From a virus, in IMG/VR virus record IMGVR_UViG_3300010399_000035, positions 21,036 to 85,035 of that record: 64,000 nucleotides of DNA; one strand, 5' to 3'. Positions 49,171 through 56,701 of the stretch are shown here, one piece after another. Position 1 is the stretch's first letter, and every line of letters begins with the position of its first letter. The position numbers and the translations under genes are program-made. The notes beneath the pieces were generated by a model. That model did not search any database, had not been told where the DNA came from, and saw only the letters and a list, made by a program, of their open reading frames with translations.

Positions 49171-49712
49171 TGCTGCTCCATTCGCCGCTTGTTGGCGTTG
49201 TATTCCTTCAACTTCCGCGACTGTTCGGCGCGTTGCTCCGGCGTCCACGGACGGGCGTATTTGCTGCGTGGCTTCGCTTGGAGCGAAGGCGGAGTAGTAG
49301 CCGGTTGGTTCAGTTCAGTGATCAGTCGGTTCGTGCTATCCAAGTGTCGCTCTACTTCATCGCGGTGAAGCATGTAGAGGCAGCCGCGTAGAGCCTTGAA
49401 CTCCGTAGTATTTTCAGCTATGGTTCGGATAAGGTCGGCTTGGGCCTCCGCGTTCAGTACCATTGCTGTGGAGACATCTTGGAGTTGCCGGAGCAAGGCC
49501 TGATGTTGGGTGGTTTGCTCGGCGCGAAGTTGGCGATCGGCGGCTTGCTGCTGGTCGTCCAACGCCTCGAGCAAGTTAGATAGCTTGGCGGAGATGCCTT
49601 GCTGGGAGACCAAGTGGCGAATGGCGAGCTCGGCGATGCCGTTGGCATCGGAGGCGTCTTCGCCAAGTTGGTAGACAAGATTGGGGCGGGAGGGGGAGTA
49701 TTTGTTGCTCAT
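49167..49712 (-). CDS. Coiled-coil protein with basic tail, 181 residues
   Basis: ATG at 49712 (earlier in-frame codons lie in a hairpin). Long helix (about 40-130: LLEALDDQQQAADRQLRAEQ) and a basic C-terminus (PEQRAEQSRKLKEYNANKRR). Confidence 0.7.
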   Translation of the reverse strand: MSNKYSPSRPNLVYQLGEDASDANGIAELAIRHLVSQQGISAKLSNLLEALDDQQQAADRQLRAEQTTQHQALLRQLQDVSTAMVLNAEAQADLIRTIAENTTEFKALRGCLYMLHRDEVERHLDSTNRLITELNQPATTPPSLQAKPRSKYARPWTPEQRAEQSRKLKEYNANKRRMEQQ

Positions 49713-49758
49713 GGTGGGGTGGAATTCTTGTTTAAATGGCTTTCTACGGCCGATCGTA

Positions 49759-49786
49759 GGGGAGCGGGGCAACGGCCCCGCTCCCC
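49759..49786. terminator. Strong GC hairpin, probable terminator
   Basis: GGGGAGCGGGG pairs with CCCCGCTCCCC; no clear T-run on the minus strand, but it sits 11 bp after a stop codon, like the terminators of neighbouring units. Confidence 0.55.
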
Positions 49787-49796
49787 AATTCAAGTG

Positions 49797-50831
49797 CTAG
49801 CTCGCGGCCTCCGCGAAGAACTGATCCAACGCGCGACCACTCAGCGAACAATCCACCAGCAACTCCGGAGCAATGTGGCCTTCGTAGCGCATGGGGTGGC
49901 GGCGGGATTTCTTGGTAGGTTTGGGCGCGGGAGCGCGTTGAATGGCAGGCTTCGCGGCACGCCCACGCGGAGCATCCGCTCCAGAAGATGGGCCATCAGT
50001 ATTCAACTTCGCCACGATCTGACGGCGGATTTCTACACGATCGGGCGCATGCTCGTACACAGGGTAGGAATTCAATACGTTCTGAACTTCCCGCTGAATC
50101 TCGGCTTCGGTTGGAATCAAGGGCAACGGATCGCTGAGATCGATCGCCGGGATCTCCACAGCCATCGCCCCACCATGTTGCGGGTGGGGCAAGCCGTAGT
50201 GCTCGGCGCAGATCGGGCCGTAGCCAACTTCCACGGAACCTTCCTCTTCGAGCGTCCGGCCGCAGAAGCAACAGGCACCCAACAGACGGCCATACTCGGC
50301 GGCAACTTGCACCGGATTGACGGCGAAGCGAAGCACAACTTCGCGAATAGCGGGCGACATAGCCTTACCTTCCACCAGACGGCCATCCGGGTCAATGCGT
50401 CCGAACCAGGTACGGTCTTCGTATGAACCGGACGAGACAACCGAGAGGGATTGGGGGTGCTTGCTAGCCGAAGTGTTCGGCAGAATGCGGAAGTCTACCA
50501 CTTCGCCAGTGGGGGCGGTGGCTTGCAGCCGAACCTTGGGCCGCTTGAGGGCCTTGGCAGCGGTGGCGAACAGTTCGTAGATCTTGGCGACTTCGGCTAT
50601 CGATTCCGACGACCGCTGCGCGCCCGTCGCCAACGAATCCATCGCCAGCTTGTGCACCCACCACCATTGCTCGCTGCTCAGCGAACCCTTGGCGGTGAAA
50701 TCCGCTACCAACTTCGCGGCGAAGGAGTCGGGCTTGCCTTCGGCCAACCCAACCAATTCCTCCATTGCTTCCCGGTACGTAAACGGCGATTCCAACGTTC
50801 CCCGCTTGCCTGCTACACGATTCCGAATCAT
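49797..50831 (-). CDS. DUF6011-like zinc-finger protein
   Basis: 344 residues. CCFCGRTLEEEGSVEVGYGP and ICAEHYGLP (about 186-215) form the DUF6011 zinc knuckle seen in many phage proteins. N-terminal half is helical and beta mixed; the C-terminal part is basic and Pro-rich and holds GPSSGADAPRGR from a dispersed repeat. AGGAG precedes the start; promoter P10 upstream. Function unknown. Confidence 0.75.
   Translation of the reverse strand: MIRNRVAGKRGTLESPFTYREAMEELVGLAEGKPDSFAAKLVADFTAKGSLSSEQWWWVHKLAMDSLATGAQRSSESIAEVAKIYELFATAAKALKRPKVRLQATAPTGEVVDFRILPNTSASKHPQSLSVVSSGSYEDRTWFGRIDPDGRLVEGKAMSPAIREVVLRFAVNPVQVAAEYGRLLGACCFCGRTLEEEGSVEVGYGPICAEHYGLPHPQHGGAMAVEIPAIDLSDPLPLIPTEAEIQREVQNVLNSYPVYEHAPDRVEIRRQIVAKLNTDGPSSGADAPRGRAAKPAIQRAPAPKPTKKSRRHPMRYEGHIAPELLVDCSLSGRALDQFFAEAAS
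49967..49994 (+). repeat. Dispersed repeat inside the DUF6011-like gene
   Basis: Antisense copy in the linker between two domains, giving GPSSGADAPR. Confidence 0.9.
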
Positions 50832-50863
50832 TTTCGTTGCTCCTTTTTGAACGGCTTACGATA

Positions 50864-50890
50864 AGTATAACTCATCGGAGAAGGTTTGGG
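50864..50890 (-). promoter_or_regulatory. Phage promoter P10
   Basis: CCCAAA, 15 nt ending CCGATGAGT, TATACT. Confidence 0.8.
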
Positions 50891-50933
50891 GGGATTTTCA
50901 GCGAAAATAATTTAATTATTTTCCAAGAAAATA

Positions 50934-50959
50934 GGGGAGCGCCATACGGGCCGCTCCCC
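50934..50959 (-). terminator. Intrinsic terminator
   Basis: GGGGAGCG and CGCTCCCC pair around 10 nt; TATTTTC follows on the minus strand, 10 bp after the stop of the gene at 50969. Confidence 0.75.
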
Positions 50960-50968
50960 AATTAAATC

Positions 50969-51292
50969 CTACAACCCCGCAGCTTCCTCAATGAACGCAT
51001 TGCGTTCGTCCAGGGCTGGGGCGTAGGGGTTGCCCGCCTCGGCGAGTTCGTCCACCTTCGCCGCGAAGAACTGGTGCAGCAAGCGGCACATCTCGACGTC
51101 GCCGATTTCGTCGTACAGCTTTTGGTAGGTAGCGAAGGTTTTCGCTTCCATGATTACTTGGGATACAAGTTCGTTGTAGCGTGGATTTACCACGTTCAGC
51201 TGCAGTTTGATAATCCATGGTACGTCTTCAGGGTAATGTGCTTTGATGGTATCGTAGCAGCGTTGCTCGTCGGGAGTTTGCGGACCTATCAT
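50969..51292 (-). CDS. Unknown 107-residue helical protein
   Basis: All helix: YDTIKAHYPEDVPWIIKLQL and EMCRLLHQFFAAKVDELAEA. No family recognised. Coupled to the upstream gene by ATGA. Confidence 0.7.
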   Translation of the reverse strand: MIGPQTPDEQRCYDTIKAHYPEDVPWIIKLQLNVVNPRYNELVSQVIMEAKTFATYQKLYDEIGDVEMCRLLHQFFAAKVDELAEAGNPYAPALDERNAFIEEAAGL

Positions 51293-51579
51293 GAATCCTC
51301 CTCGGTTTCCGGCAGTTCCAGCCCAGAGAAGGGCGAACGGAAACCTACAGACAGAATGCGCTTCTTGACTTCGGGGTTGGAGTTGGGGTCGTCTACGGGG
51401 CCGCTAGAAATCCGTTCCACCAGCAAGTTGCGGTGGTACATTTCGTCGGCGGTTTTCTTGCGGGGTGCGGGGTAGGCCACTTTCAGCGGCTGGTGGAGCG
51501 GGGTCCAGGAATAGGGCGCGAAGTCCGTTTTGCGACGACGAACTTGCGATGGGGGGGTGGGGATGGCTTGGCGCGGCAT
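51289..51579 (-). CDS. Unknown 96-residue basic protein
   Basis: Pro/Arg-rich start (PPSQVRRRKTDFAPYSW) and an acidic end (LELPETEEDS). Probably not a compact fold. First gene after promoter P11. Confidence 0.65.
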   Translation of the reverse strand: MPRQAIPTPPSQVRRRKTDFAPYSWTPLHQPLKVAYPAPRKKTADEMYHRNLLVERISSGPVDDPNSNPEVKKRILSVGFRSPFSGLELPETEEDS

Positions 51580-51614
51580 AGGTTTCTCCTTTGGGTCTTA
51601 ACGGCTTACCTTAA

Positions 51615-51641
51615 AGTATAAACGATCGGAGCGGGTTTGGG
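51615..51641 (-). promoter_or_regulatory. Phage promoter P11
   Basis: CCCAAA, 15 nt ending CCGATCGTT, TATACT. Confidence 0.8.
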
Positions 51642-51751
51642 GGCCTTTTCAGGGAGAAATTTAGAAAATAATTTGAGGGCAGGAGCCGCAGCCCCTACCC
51701 CCCAAAGCACCACACCAACTAAACATTGCGCCCCAACACGGCTCGCTATTC

Positions 51752-51779
51752 GCGAAGGACTCTGTCCAGAGGATGGGCC
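51752..51779 (+). repeat. Dispersed repeat, variant form
   Basis: GCGAAGGACTCTGTCC then AGAGGATGGGCC; shares the GCGAAGGACTCTG start with the copy at 58973, so these two form a subtype. Confidence 0.75.
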
Positions 51780-51889
51780 AGCCATTTAAAGGCCTCTAGC
51801 AGCCGATTTAAAGCGACTTTATCATGGTAGGCCGCAAGGGTCCGCCCCGTCGAAAATCGTTTTCGTGGGCGGGTGTGGCTTGGTTGGTT

Positions 51890-52861
51890 TTAACTCGTAT
51901 CGCCCAACAACCACTCCTTGACGTCTTCGTAGTTGTCGGAAATGGCGAGCAGGGTTTCCTTTGCCTCGTCCTCTTCGTTCATGTCGTCGGCCCACTGGTT
52001 CTCGTCGCGGAGGGAGAGGACTTCAGCGGTGATTAGGTCTGCCAGGTTGCTGGGAGCCATCGCATCCAACTCCCACGATTCCTCGCCGAACTCGTCTATG
52101 TAGGCACCTGCGCGAGGATCCGTCACTTTGGCCGGATCCGGCGGCAAGCTATATAACTCAACCTGATCCATATTGAGCGCGATGCGCCGAACGGAGATAT
52201 CTCTCCCAGAAAAGAGGGCCAATCGATCATCGATGTCCCGCGTCATGTCTTTGCCGGATGGGTCGTGGTCGCCAAGGTGGATGACGACTGGTTTACGGTC
52301 GTTAGTGTCCGCCGCCTTCCGCAGCCTTTGTCCAGCTCCCCAAAGTTCCGAAGACGAAGTGTACCCGCGACAGGAGAAGTGGGGTACGTCCAGTGGTTGG
52401 CAGGCTTGCTCCACGATGCCGATTAAGGCATCCTTCTCGACCCATACCTCTACGTAGTAAGGTTGGAGTAGCCATTTATCAAGCCGGAACTGATCCGCTA
52501 CAGCACCTAGGATATCGCTGGGAGAATCCCAGTGTGGCAAGTTGCGCAAGTTCCTGGTGCGATCCGTAATGTGCGTCCAGTCTAGCAAACCGCCGTAGCG
52601 GGCCTCATTCAAGATACCACCAAGCTTCTTGTAGTTCTTCATGGTGTTCTTGGTGTCGGGTGATAGACCGTTGCGACGGTTATATACCGGATCTATCCAA
52701 GAGTCTGGGAAATAGTCGTGCGCGATGAACTGGTAGTATAGCTGGCGGAGGGTAAGGTCGTAGCCCAACGCATGCCATTCGCGAATGATGGCATTCGCCT
52801 GCTCGATGATGGCCAGCTTCTCTGGACGGAATTTGATGTAGCGGTAGGCAATGCGGGGCAT
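51890..52861 (-). CDS. TopoVI-A/Spo11-like TOPRIM protein (Mini-A type)
   Basis: 323 residues. A winged-helix-like part with LTLRQLYYQF (Y42, Y43, where TopoVI-A and Spo11 hold the catalytic Tyr) is followed by a TOPRIM domain: E142 in VWVEKDA and D198-D200 in LGDHDPSGKD. Layout matches the stand-alone Mini-A relatives of TopoVI-A on mobile elements, which lack a B subunit; no B-like ATPase is in this window. It may nick, cut or join DNA. LFSGRDISV (about 216-224) is encoded by a dispersed repeat. Confidence 0.7.
   Translation of the reverse strand: MPRIAYRYIKFRPEKLAIIEQANAIIREWHALGYDLTLRQLYYQFIAHDYFPDSWIDPVYNRRNGLSPDTKNTMKNYKKLGGILNEARYGGLLDWTHITDRTRNLRNLPHWDSPSDILGAVADQFRLDKWLLQPYYVEVWVEKDALIGIVEQACQPLDVPHFSCRGYTSSSELWGAGQRLRKAADTNDRKPVVIHLGDHDPSGKDMTRDIDDRLALFSGRDISVRRIALNMDQVELYSLPPDPAKVTDPRAGAYIDEFGEESWELDAMAPSNLADLITAEVLSLRDENQWADDMNEEDEAKETLLAISDNYEDVKEWLLGDTS
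52191..52220 (+). repeat. Dispersed repeat inside the Mini-A-like gene
   Basis: Antisense copy within the TOPRIM region, read as LFSGRDIS. Confidence 0.85.
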
Positions 52862-52872
52862 ATGTACTCCAG

Positions 52873-53106
52873 CTATTCCGTATAGTCATCCACGATTGCT
52901 CGGATTTCGAATGCCTGGAGCGGCGTGGCCAGCGTTAGCGAACACATGCTTAGTTGGAAGACCAGCGCATCGTAGTCTTGGTGCTCGCGGCAGAGACATT
53001 CGAACTCAGATAGTGCATTGTTGTCGTGGTTGTACTTCGCTACCAACAACTGTTCGTCGGAGCCGTTGAACGAGTAGTAGATCAAGTTGCCTTCGCGAAT
53101 GAACAT
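52873..53106 (-). CDS. Unknown 77-residue protein
   Basis: MFIREGNLIYYSFNGSDEQL beta start, helical acidic end (FEIRAIVDDYTE). Start overlaps the upstream stop by 1 bp. Confidence 0.7.
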   Translation of the reverse strand: MFIREGNLIYYSFNGSDEQLLVAKYNHDNNALSEFECLCREHQDYDALVFQLSMCSLTLATPLQAFEIRAIVDDYTE

Positions 53107-53312
53107 TAGTCCTCCTCATCCCCTTCCCGTTTCACGGTCCGATCGATCGAAATCACGACCGTTGCTCCATTCTCGTCCGCAACCCTCAACCAATTGCGGC
53201 CAACGGTGCGAACGATGCCGCGTTGCGGGGTGGTGTTTCCGTGTCCGTTTTCGTACTGTACGATGTCGTACTCGTTGAAGTCGGCGGCTGTGGGTAAGTT
53301 GGATTTAGACAT
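53106..53312 (-). CDS. Small KOW-like protein, 68 residues
   Basis: YDIVQYENGHGNTTPQRGIV and VGRNWLRVADENGATVVISI form a likely barrel; acidic tail. Start follows the upstream stop directly. Confidence 0.7.
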   Translation of the reverse strand: MSKSNLPTAADFNEYDIVQYENGHGNTTPQRGIVRTVGRNWLRVADENGATVVISIDRTVKREGDEED

Positions 53313-53504
53313 TTATCCCTCCAAACTCTTGATGCGAACGTCGCGGTCGCCGCTATCGCCCGGCAGGATGGACAAGTAGGTCTCGATCCGATCCTTGATC
53401 ACGTAGCGGAGAATGCCTCCGGGCGACACGTGCTGGCGAACGGATTCCTCCGCCAGCGTGACTGCGGAGGGCTCGTCGATTTCGACTTCGAAGGTGATTT
53501 TCAT
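53313..53504 (-). CDS. Unknown 63-residue protein
   Basis: ATG at 53504 with AAAGGAG 8 bp before it. MKITFEVEIDEPSAVTLAEE; helical middle. Same CGTTAAAAGGAG leader as other units. Confidence 0.75.
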   Translation of the reverse strand: MKITFEVEIDEPSAVTLAEESVRQHVSPGGILRYVIKDRIETYLSILPGDSGDRDVRIKSLEG

Positions 53505-53593
53505 ACGTGGACTCCTTTTAACGGCTTTGTTTGCATCCCGCCAGGACGGCGGCTGGGGTGATCGCACCACCCCACGCACGGTTTACGCCGATG

Positions 53594-53776
53594 CTAAATT
53601 GCAATCAACTTTGAGATCGCTGTGTCCAGCAAGTCAAGATTGAAGTATGCGATTTCCTCTTCTTCGGTATTCGCAAAGGAGGCGGGCTTCATAGCCAGAT
53701 CTACCTCTTCTTCTATCGACAGAGCCTTGAGTTGCATCGCCAAAGCCTTTATTTTCGCTAGCCGATCATCGGTCAT
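53594..53776 (-). CDS. Small helical protein, 60 residues
   Basis: MTDDRLAKIKALAMQLKALS, acidic middle. The only ribosome-site candidate is GGGAGAG from the adjoining dispersed repeat, 5 bp before the ATG. First gene after promoter P12. Confidence 0.65.
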   Translation of the reverse strand: MTDDRLAKIKALAMQLKALSIEEEVDLAMKPASFANTEEEEIAYFNLDLLDTAISKLIAI

Positions 53777-53777
53777 T

Positions 53778-53800
53778 GGATCTCTCCCAGAAGATGGCGC
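53778..53800 (+). repeat. Dispersed repeat forming a ribosome-binding site
   Basis: On the mRNA strand it ends CTTCTGGGAGAGATCCAATG, so its GGGAGAG lies just before the ATG at 53776. GCGGAG end is missing. Confidence 0.7.
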
Positions 53801-53821
53801 TACATTCTGCCACCACTAAGT

Positions 53822-53848
53822 ATTATAACCGATCCGTATGCCTTTGGG
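53822..53848 (-). promoter_or_regulatory. Phage promoter P12
   Basis: CCCAAA, 15 nt ending GGATCGGT, TATAAT. Confidence 0.85.
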
Positions 53849-53877
53849 GGCCTTTTCCACGAACAATTTCGAAAATA

Positions 53878-54105
53878 TTATTCGAGCTCTTTCAGCCCTA
53901 CCAGCTTGTCGTCATCGTTGATCGTCAGGTATCTATACTCGCCCCACTTTAATCCATGCCAGCCGCTACTTCCTACCGTCTTGGATTCCAAGCGAACGTA
54001 CCGCTCGTTCAGCTTCAGCCGTTTGTTAGCCTTATATAGGTGGTTGTTTTGGCCGACGATCCAGCCACGAGCGGTAGCCCATTCGACTAGCGATTGTTTG
54101 GTCAT
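53878..54105 (-). CDS. Small protein, paralogue of the gene at 45321
   Basis: 75 residues, ATG at 54105 right after GGAGGGG. MTKQSLVEWATARGW, HLYKANKRLKLNERYVRLES and DDKLVGLKELE align with the other copy. Confidence 0.75.
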   Translation of the reverse strand: MTKQSLVEWATARGWIVGQNNHLYKANKRLKLNERYVRLESKTVGSSGWHGLKWGEYRYLTINDDDKLVGLKELE

Positions 54106-54123
54106 ATCCCCTCCAAGTACCAA

Positions 54124-54354
54124 TTATATGCCGTTTATAGCATCTTCGATCTCGCGTTTGCTGAAGACAGGTTCCGGTTGGTTGGTACCTTCGTCGTTGG
54201 TGTAGTAGGTTACGAAGATATATGCTTCGTTGTCCATTTCAACCAGGACGATGATGTCGCCTTCGTCGTTGGAGAGCACTTGTGCGGTGGAGCCATCGGT
54301 GGTGGGAGTGTAGCCAAGGGTGGCTAGGTGGGCGGAGGCTGCGGGGACGTTCAT
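54124..54354 (-). CDS. Unknown 76-residue acidic protein
   Basis: LATLGYTPTTDGSTAQVLSN, then beta strands GDIIVLVEMDNEAYIFVTYY. AAGGAA precedes the start. Confidence 0.7.
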   Translation of the reverse strand: MNVPAASAHLATLGYTPTTDGSTAQVLSNDEGDIIVLVEMDNEAYIFVTYYTNDEGTNQPEPVFSKREIEDAINGI

Positions 54355-54390
54355 TTGGTTCCTTATAATGAGGTAGATATTGATGGGGTA

Positions 54391-54566
54391 GCAAGGCTGG
54401 TTGACCTACTAAATGCATCATCGCAAACTCAAGGTTTGCTCCGCCTTTTCAGTCTCAGCCAGATTCGTACAAATCAGCGGTCCCATATTGCAGGACTTGA
54501 AGACTACGTCGGGGCCATGCCAGGGTCAGTTGCGCAGCGGACGCAACCTTCTGGAACCAGCCTTGC
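54391..54566 (-). ncRNA. Stem-closed structured RNA candidate
   Basis: A perfect 12-bp inverted repeat (GCAAGGCTGGTT and AACCAGCCTTGC) closes about 150 nt that hold three further hairpins: GTTGCG/CGCAAC, AGTCC/GGACT and GCAAAC/GTTTGC. No gene fits this stretch. It lies directly next to the tRNA-like element. The strand is inferred from that neighbour. Confidence 0.5.
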
Positions 54567-54570
54567 CTGA

Positions 54571-54631
54571 CAACAAGTGATGGATTCGAACCATCTTCCC
54601 TGTGGGGAGCGCCCGGATGCGCAACTTGTTG
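54571..54631 (-). ncRNA. tRNA-like cloverleaf (61 nt, reduced anticodon arm)
   Basis: 7-bp acceptor-like stem (CAACAAG/CTTGTTG), a 4-bp arm with GG in the loop (GCGC, ATCCGG, GCGC), a 4-bp arm with a 4-nt loop (TCCC, CACA, GGGA), and a T-arm with a perfect TTCGAAT loop (GATGG/CCATC). There is one unpaired A before the acceptor strand and no CCA. It is too short for a normal tRNA and has no 7-nt anticodon loop. A decayed tRNA or a tRNA mimic are the alternatives. Confidence 0.5.
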
Positions 54632-54640
54632 ATTCCTAGT

Positions 54641-55732
54641 TTACGTCTCCTTCAATGGGTTATAGCTAGTCTCGTCCTCGTCGAAGCTCCAGGCGACGCC
54701 TTCCTTGGCCGTTCGAATCGTTGGCGGTACCATAAGGTAATAGGGCTTAAATTGGCCATCGGGCTCCGGGGTTGAGTTGATGACTTTGACCATAACCTCC
54801 CGCTCCCCGCCACGGAAGCGACCTTGCTCTGGAGGATCTATAACGTAGAGTTCGCCATACTCATCCTGCTGCGCTAGGCGAGCTCCAGCGGCTTTCAGGA
54901 ATCGTTCCCGCCCAAACGAATCGATCATGATGCGGCGAACTTCCATGTTCCAAGTTTCGCGAATCTCTTTGATCGTCATCTTCTCTGGCTGCTCAACTAA
55001 ATGCTCTTTGACGGACACTCCGACCAGATGATGGAGCCCAAACCCGTCAGACCACGCTACGGAAGGACCCTCCGCGTTATGGATTCGGCCTTGCTCGTCG
55101 CGGTGGAAGCGAACGTGCTTACGGCAGGCTAGGATAGCGTGTTCGTGTGCCCAGAACGGTCCGGCTAGAGCAAGTATTGTGTTGGCAGCCGATACGACCT
55201 CGGTGGGCAACTTGGACTTCGCGCCTAGCGCCACGCGATCCAAGTCATCTCCAGCCAACACCAATGTAAACGTGTTGGCCGCTTTAGAGTTAACGACCTT
55301 GTCCAACTGCCCCGTTAGGTCGATGCTGAACCGACTATGAAGCGTGCGGGACTCGCCGAAACTGCGTAGTAGGTCAAAGTACCCGTTGACTCTTGGGTAG
55401 TTATACCTGCCCAACAGCAAGTGGTATAAGTTCGGCCCTAGCCCAAGTTTGCCGTTTTCGGTTAGGTGCTGCCAGGCGGCGACTGCAGCCGGGGCGTAAG
55501 CCTTGCACTTGCGTGCGTTGTAGATCGATCGTGTGGTAGGTACGTATAGAGAATCGTTGAGAGCGCAAGTGGCATGCACCATGGCTGCCGCCAGCGGGGA
55601 ATCGAACCATACAATACGATTCGGGTAAGTCTGGTCGCTAGCTTCATATATGGTGCGTAGGGCCTGTTCAACTTCGGCTTCGTCTGCTTTGGTCGTGGCT
55701 CTGGGTTCTACCGCAACTTTGTACGGGTCCAT
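54641..55732 (-). CDS. DUF6745-like protein
   Basis: 363 residues; ATG at 55732 with AAAAGGAG upstream. The C-terminal half has the family blocks: GPSVAWSDGFGLHHLVGVSV, WNMEVRRIMIDSFGRERFLK, then VKVINSTPEPDGQFKPYYLM and a final NPLKET. The family is widespread in bacteria and phages; its function is unknown. Confidence 0.75.
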   Translation of the reverse strand: MDPYKVAVEPRATTKADEAEVEQALRTIYEASDQTYPNRIVWFDSPLAAAMVHATCALNDSLYVPTTRSIYNARKCKAYAPAAVAAWQHLTENGKLGLGPNLYHLLLGRYNYPRVNGYFDLLRSFGESRTLHSRFSIDLTGQLDKVVNSKAANTFTLVLAGDDLDRVALGAKSKLPTEVVSAANTILALAGPFWAHEHAILACRKHVRFHRDEQGRIHNAEGPSVAWSDGFGLHHLVGVSVKEHLVEQPEKMTIKEIRETWNMEVRRIMIDSFGRERFLKAAGARLAQQDEYGELYVIDPPEQGRFRGGEREVMVKVINSTPEPDGQFKPYYLMVPPTIRTAKEGVAWSFDEDETSYNPLKET

Positions 55733-55781
55733 CTTAAAACTCCTTTTCCCGCCCACCTACCCTAAATAATCGGCCCTCAGT

Positions 55782-56108
55782 TTAATCCGCCACGTAGCGG
55801 TTGTACTCTGGGGTATATTCGCGCTGGCGGCGAACTTCGTAGTAGCCAGGCTCTAGGTCGATCGGCGCGTGTTCGTCGTGAACCACAACGCCCGGATCTA
55901 CCAACTTCAAGAACCGACGACCCTCCTCGGTTTCCAGCAGTTCGGCGACCCCACCCTCAGCGCACTCCGCAACATGGGCATGTCCGGTGACCTCGCCGTA
56001 GGCCAGAATGACCCGACCTTCGTCCTTCGGGACTGGCTTCAGGGTTGCTTCCGGCATCCCAACCCGAACCAGCAGAATGTCCCCTTGGCGATACATTTTC
56101 TTTTGCAT
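55782..56108 (-). CDS. Conserved phage protein of unknown function
   Basis: 108 residues; ATG at 56108 just after AAGGAGG. MYRQGDILLVRVG, YGEVTGHAHV, HDEHAPIDLEPGYYEVRRQR and a YTPEYNRYVAD end form the signature of a common phage family. Beta-rich. First gene after promoter P13. Confidence 0.8.
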   Translation of the reverse strand: MQKKMYRQGDILLVRVGMPEATLKPVPKDEGRVILAYGEVTGHAHVAECAEGGVAELLETEEGRRFLKLVDPGVVVHDEHAPIDLEPGYYEVRRQREYTPEYNRYVAD

Positions 56109-56149
56109 TAATACCTCCTTCCAACCAATGGTTTTGGCTTCCACCGTAT

Positions 56150-56176
56150 ATTATGCCTCAAGCGAACAGCTTTGGG
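56150..56176 (-). promoter_or_regulatory. Phage promoter P13
   Basis: CCCAAA, 15 nt, CATAAT, with an A/T-rich palindromic stretch (AAAATAACT/AGTTATTTT) upstream. Rightmost promoter of the minus-strand block. Confidence 0.8.
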
Positions 56177-56323
56177 GGCCGTTTTCAGGTTTATACTAAA
56201 ATAACTGGGTAGTTATTTTGATAGGACCCTGCCAGCACCGCTCAGGATCCGCTGATTAAGGCATACTTGCTCCGGTGGCGCGGTTCGCGCCGAGCCCAGC
56301 TAGCCCCTACGAAATCAGTTGGC

Positions 56324-56701
56324 ATGGAATACAACAACGATACTATCACGTACTGGGAATGCCCGGTATGCTTACGTCAGATAGATTCCTGGGAGTTCGA
56401 CGTTCATCTCTTCCGGCACTTAGCGGAGGAGGCTCCTACTACCGCATTGAACGACCATGGAGCAAACGGCAATGGCACTATGTTGGCTGCAGCCATAGAT
56501 CTGCTAGGGGTGGGGGCCGTCAATGGATTTGGAGGAGTAGAAATTGGCGATCCTGGACTGGAAGAGTTCCTGACGAAGCAAGAGGCCGAACTAATGGAGT
56601 TTGATGTCTGGTTGAGTTGCGAACAGTTACGGCGCTACCGTATCTACTGGGAGCGACACTACCGTAAGTATCGAGCGGAAGAGGAAGGAGGGGATGACTA
56701 G
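56324..56701 (+). CDS. C2H2-like zinc-finger protein
   Basis: 125 residues from the ATG at 56324 (an earlier TTG is less likely). ECPVCLRQIDSWEFDVHLFR plus H fits a C2H2 finger (about 11-30). Gly/Ala middle, acidic-helical end. First plus-strand gene of the right block. Confidence 0.65.
   Translation: MEYNNDTITYWECPVCLRQIDSWEFDVHLFRHLAEEAPTTALNDHGANGNGTMLAAAIDLLGVGAVNGFGGVEIGDPGLEEFLTKQEAELMEFDVWLSCEQLRRYRIYWERHYRKYRAEEEGGDD

Larger units (their letters stand above)
51580..51889. other. Intergenic region with promoter P11, no gene seen
   Basis: Holds P11, a degenerate dispersed repeat (51752) and an imperfect hairpin at 51842-51872 (CCGCCC to GGGCGG, with CGAAAA/TTTTCG inside) just past the Mini-A-like stop. 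Confidence 0.6.

Noticed and set aside
54391-54631. tmRNA (ssrA), one-piece or two-piece
   Set aside because: No tag reading frame or conserved 5' GG(G)GCUGAUUCUGGAUUCGAC-type block was seen; the cloverleaf closes on itself over 61 nt.
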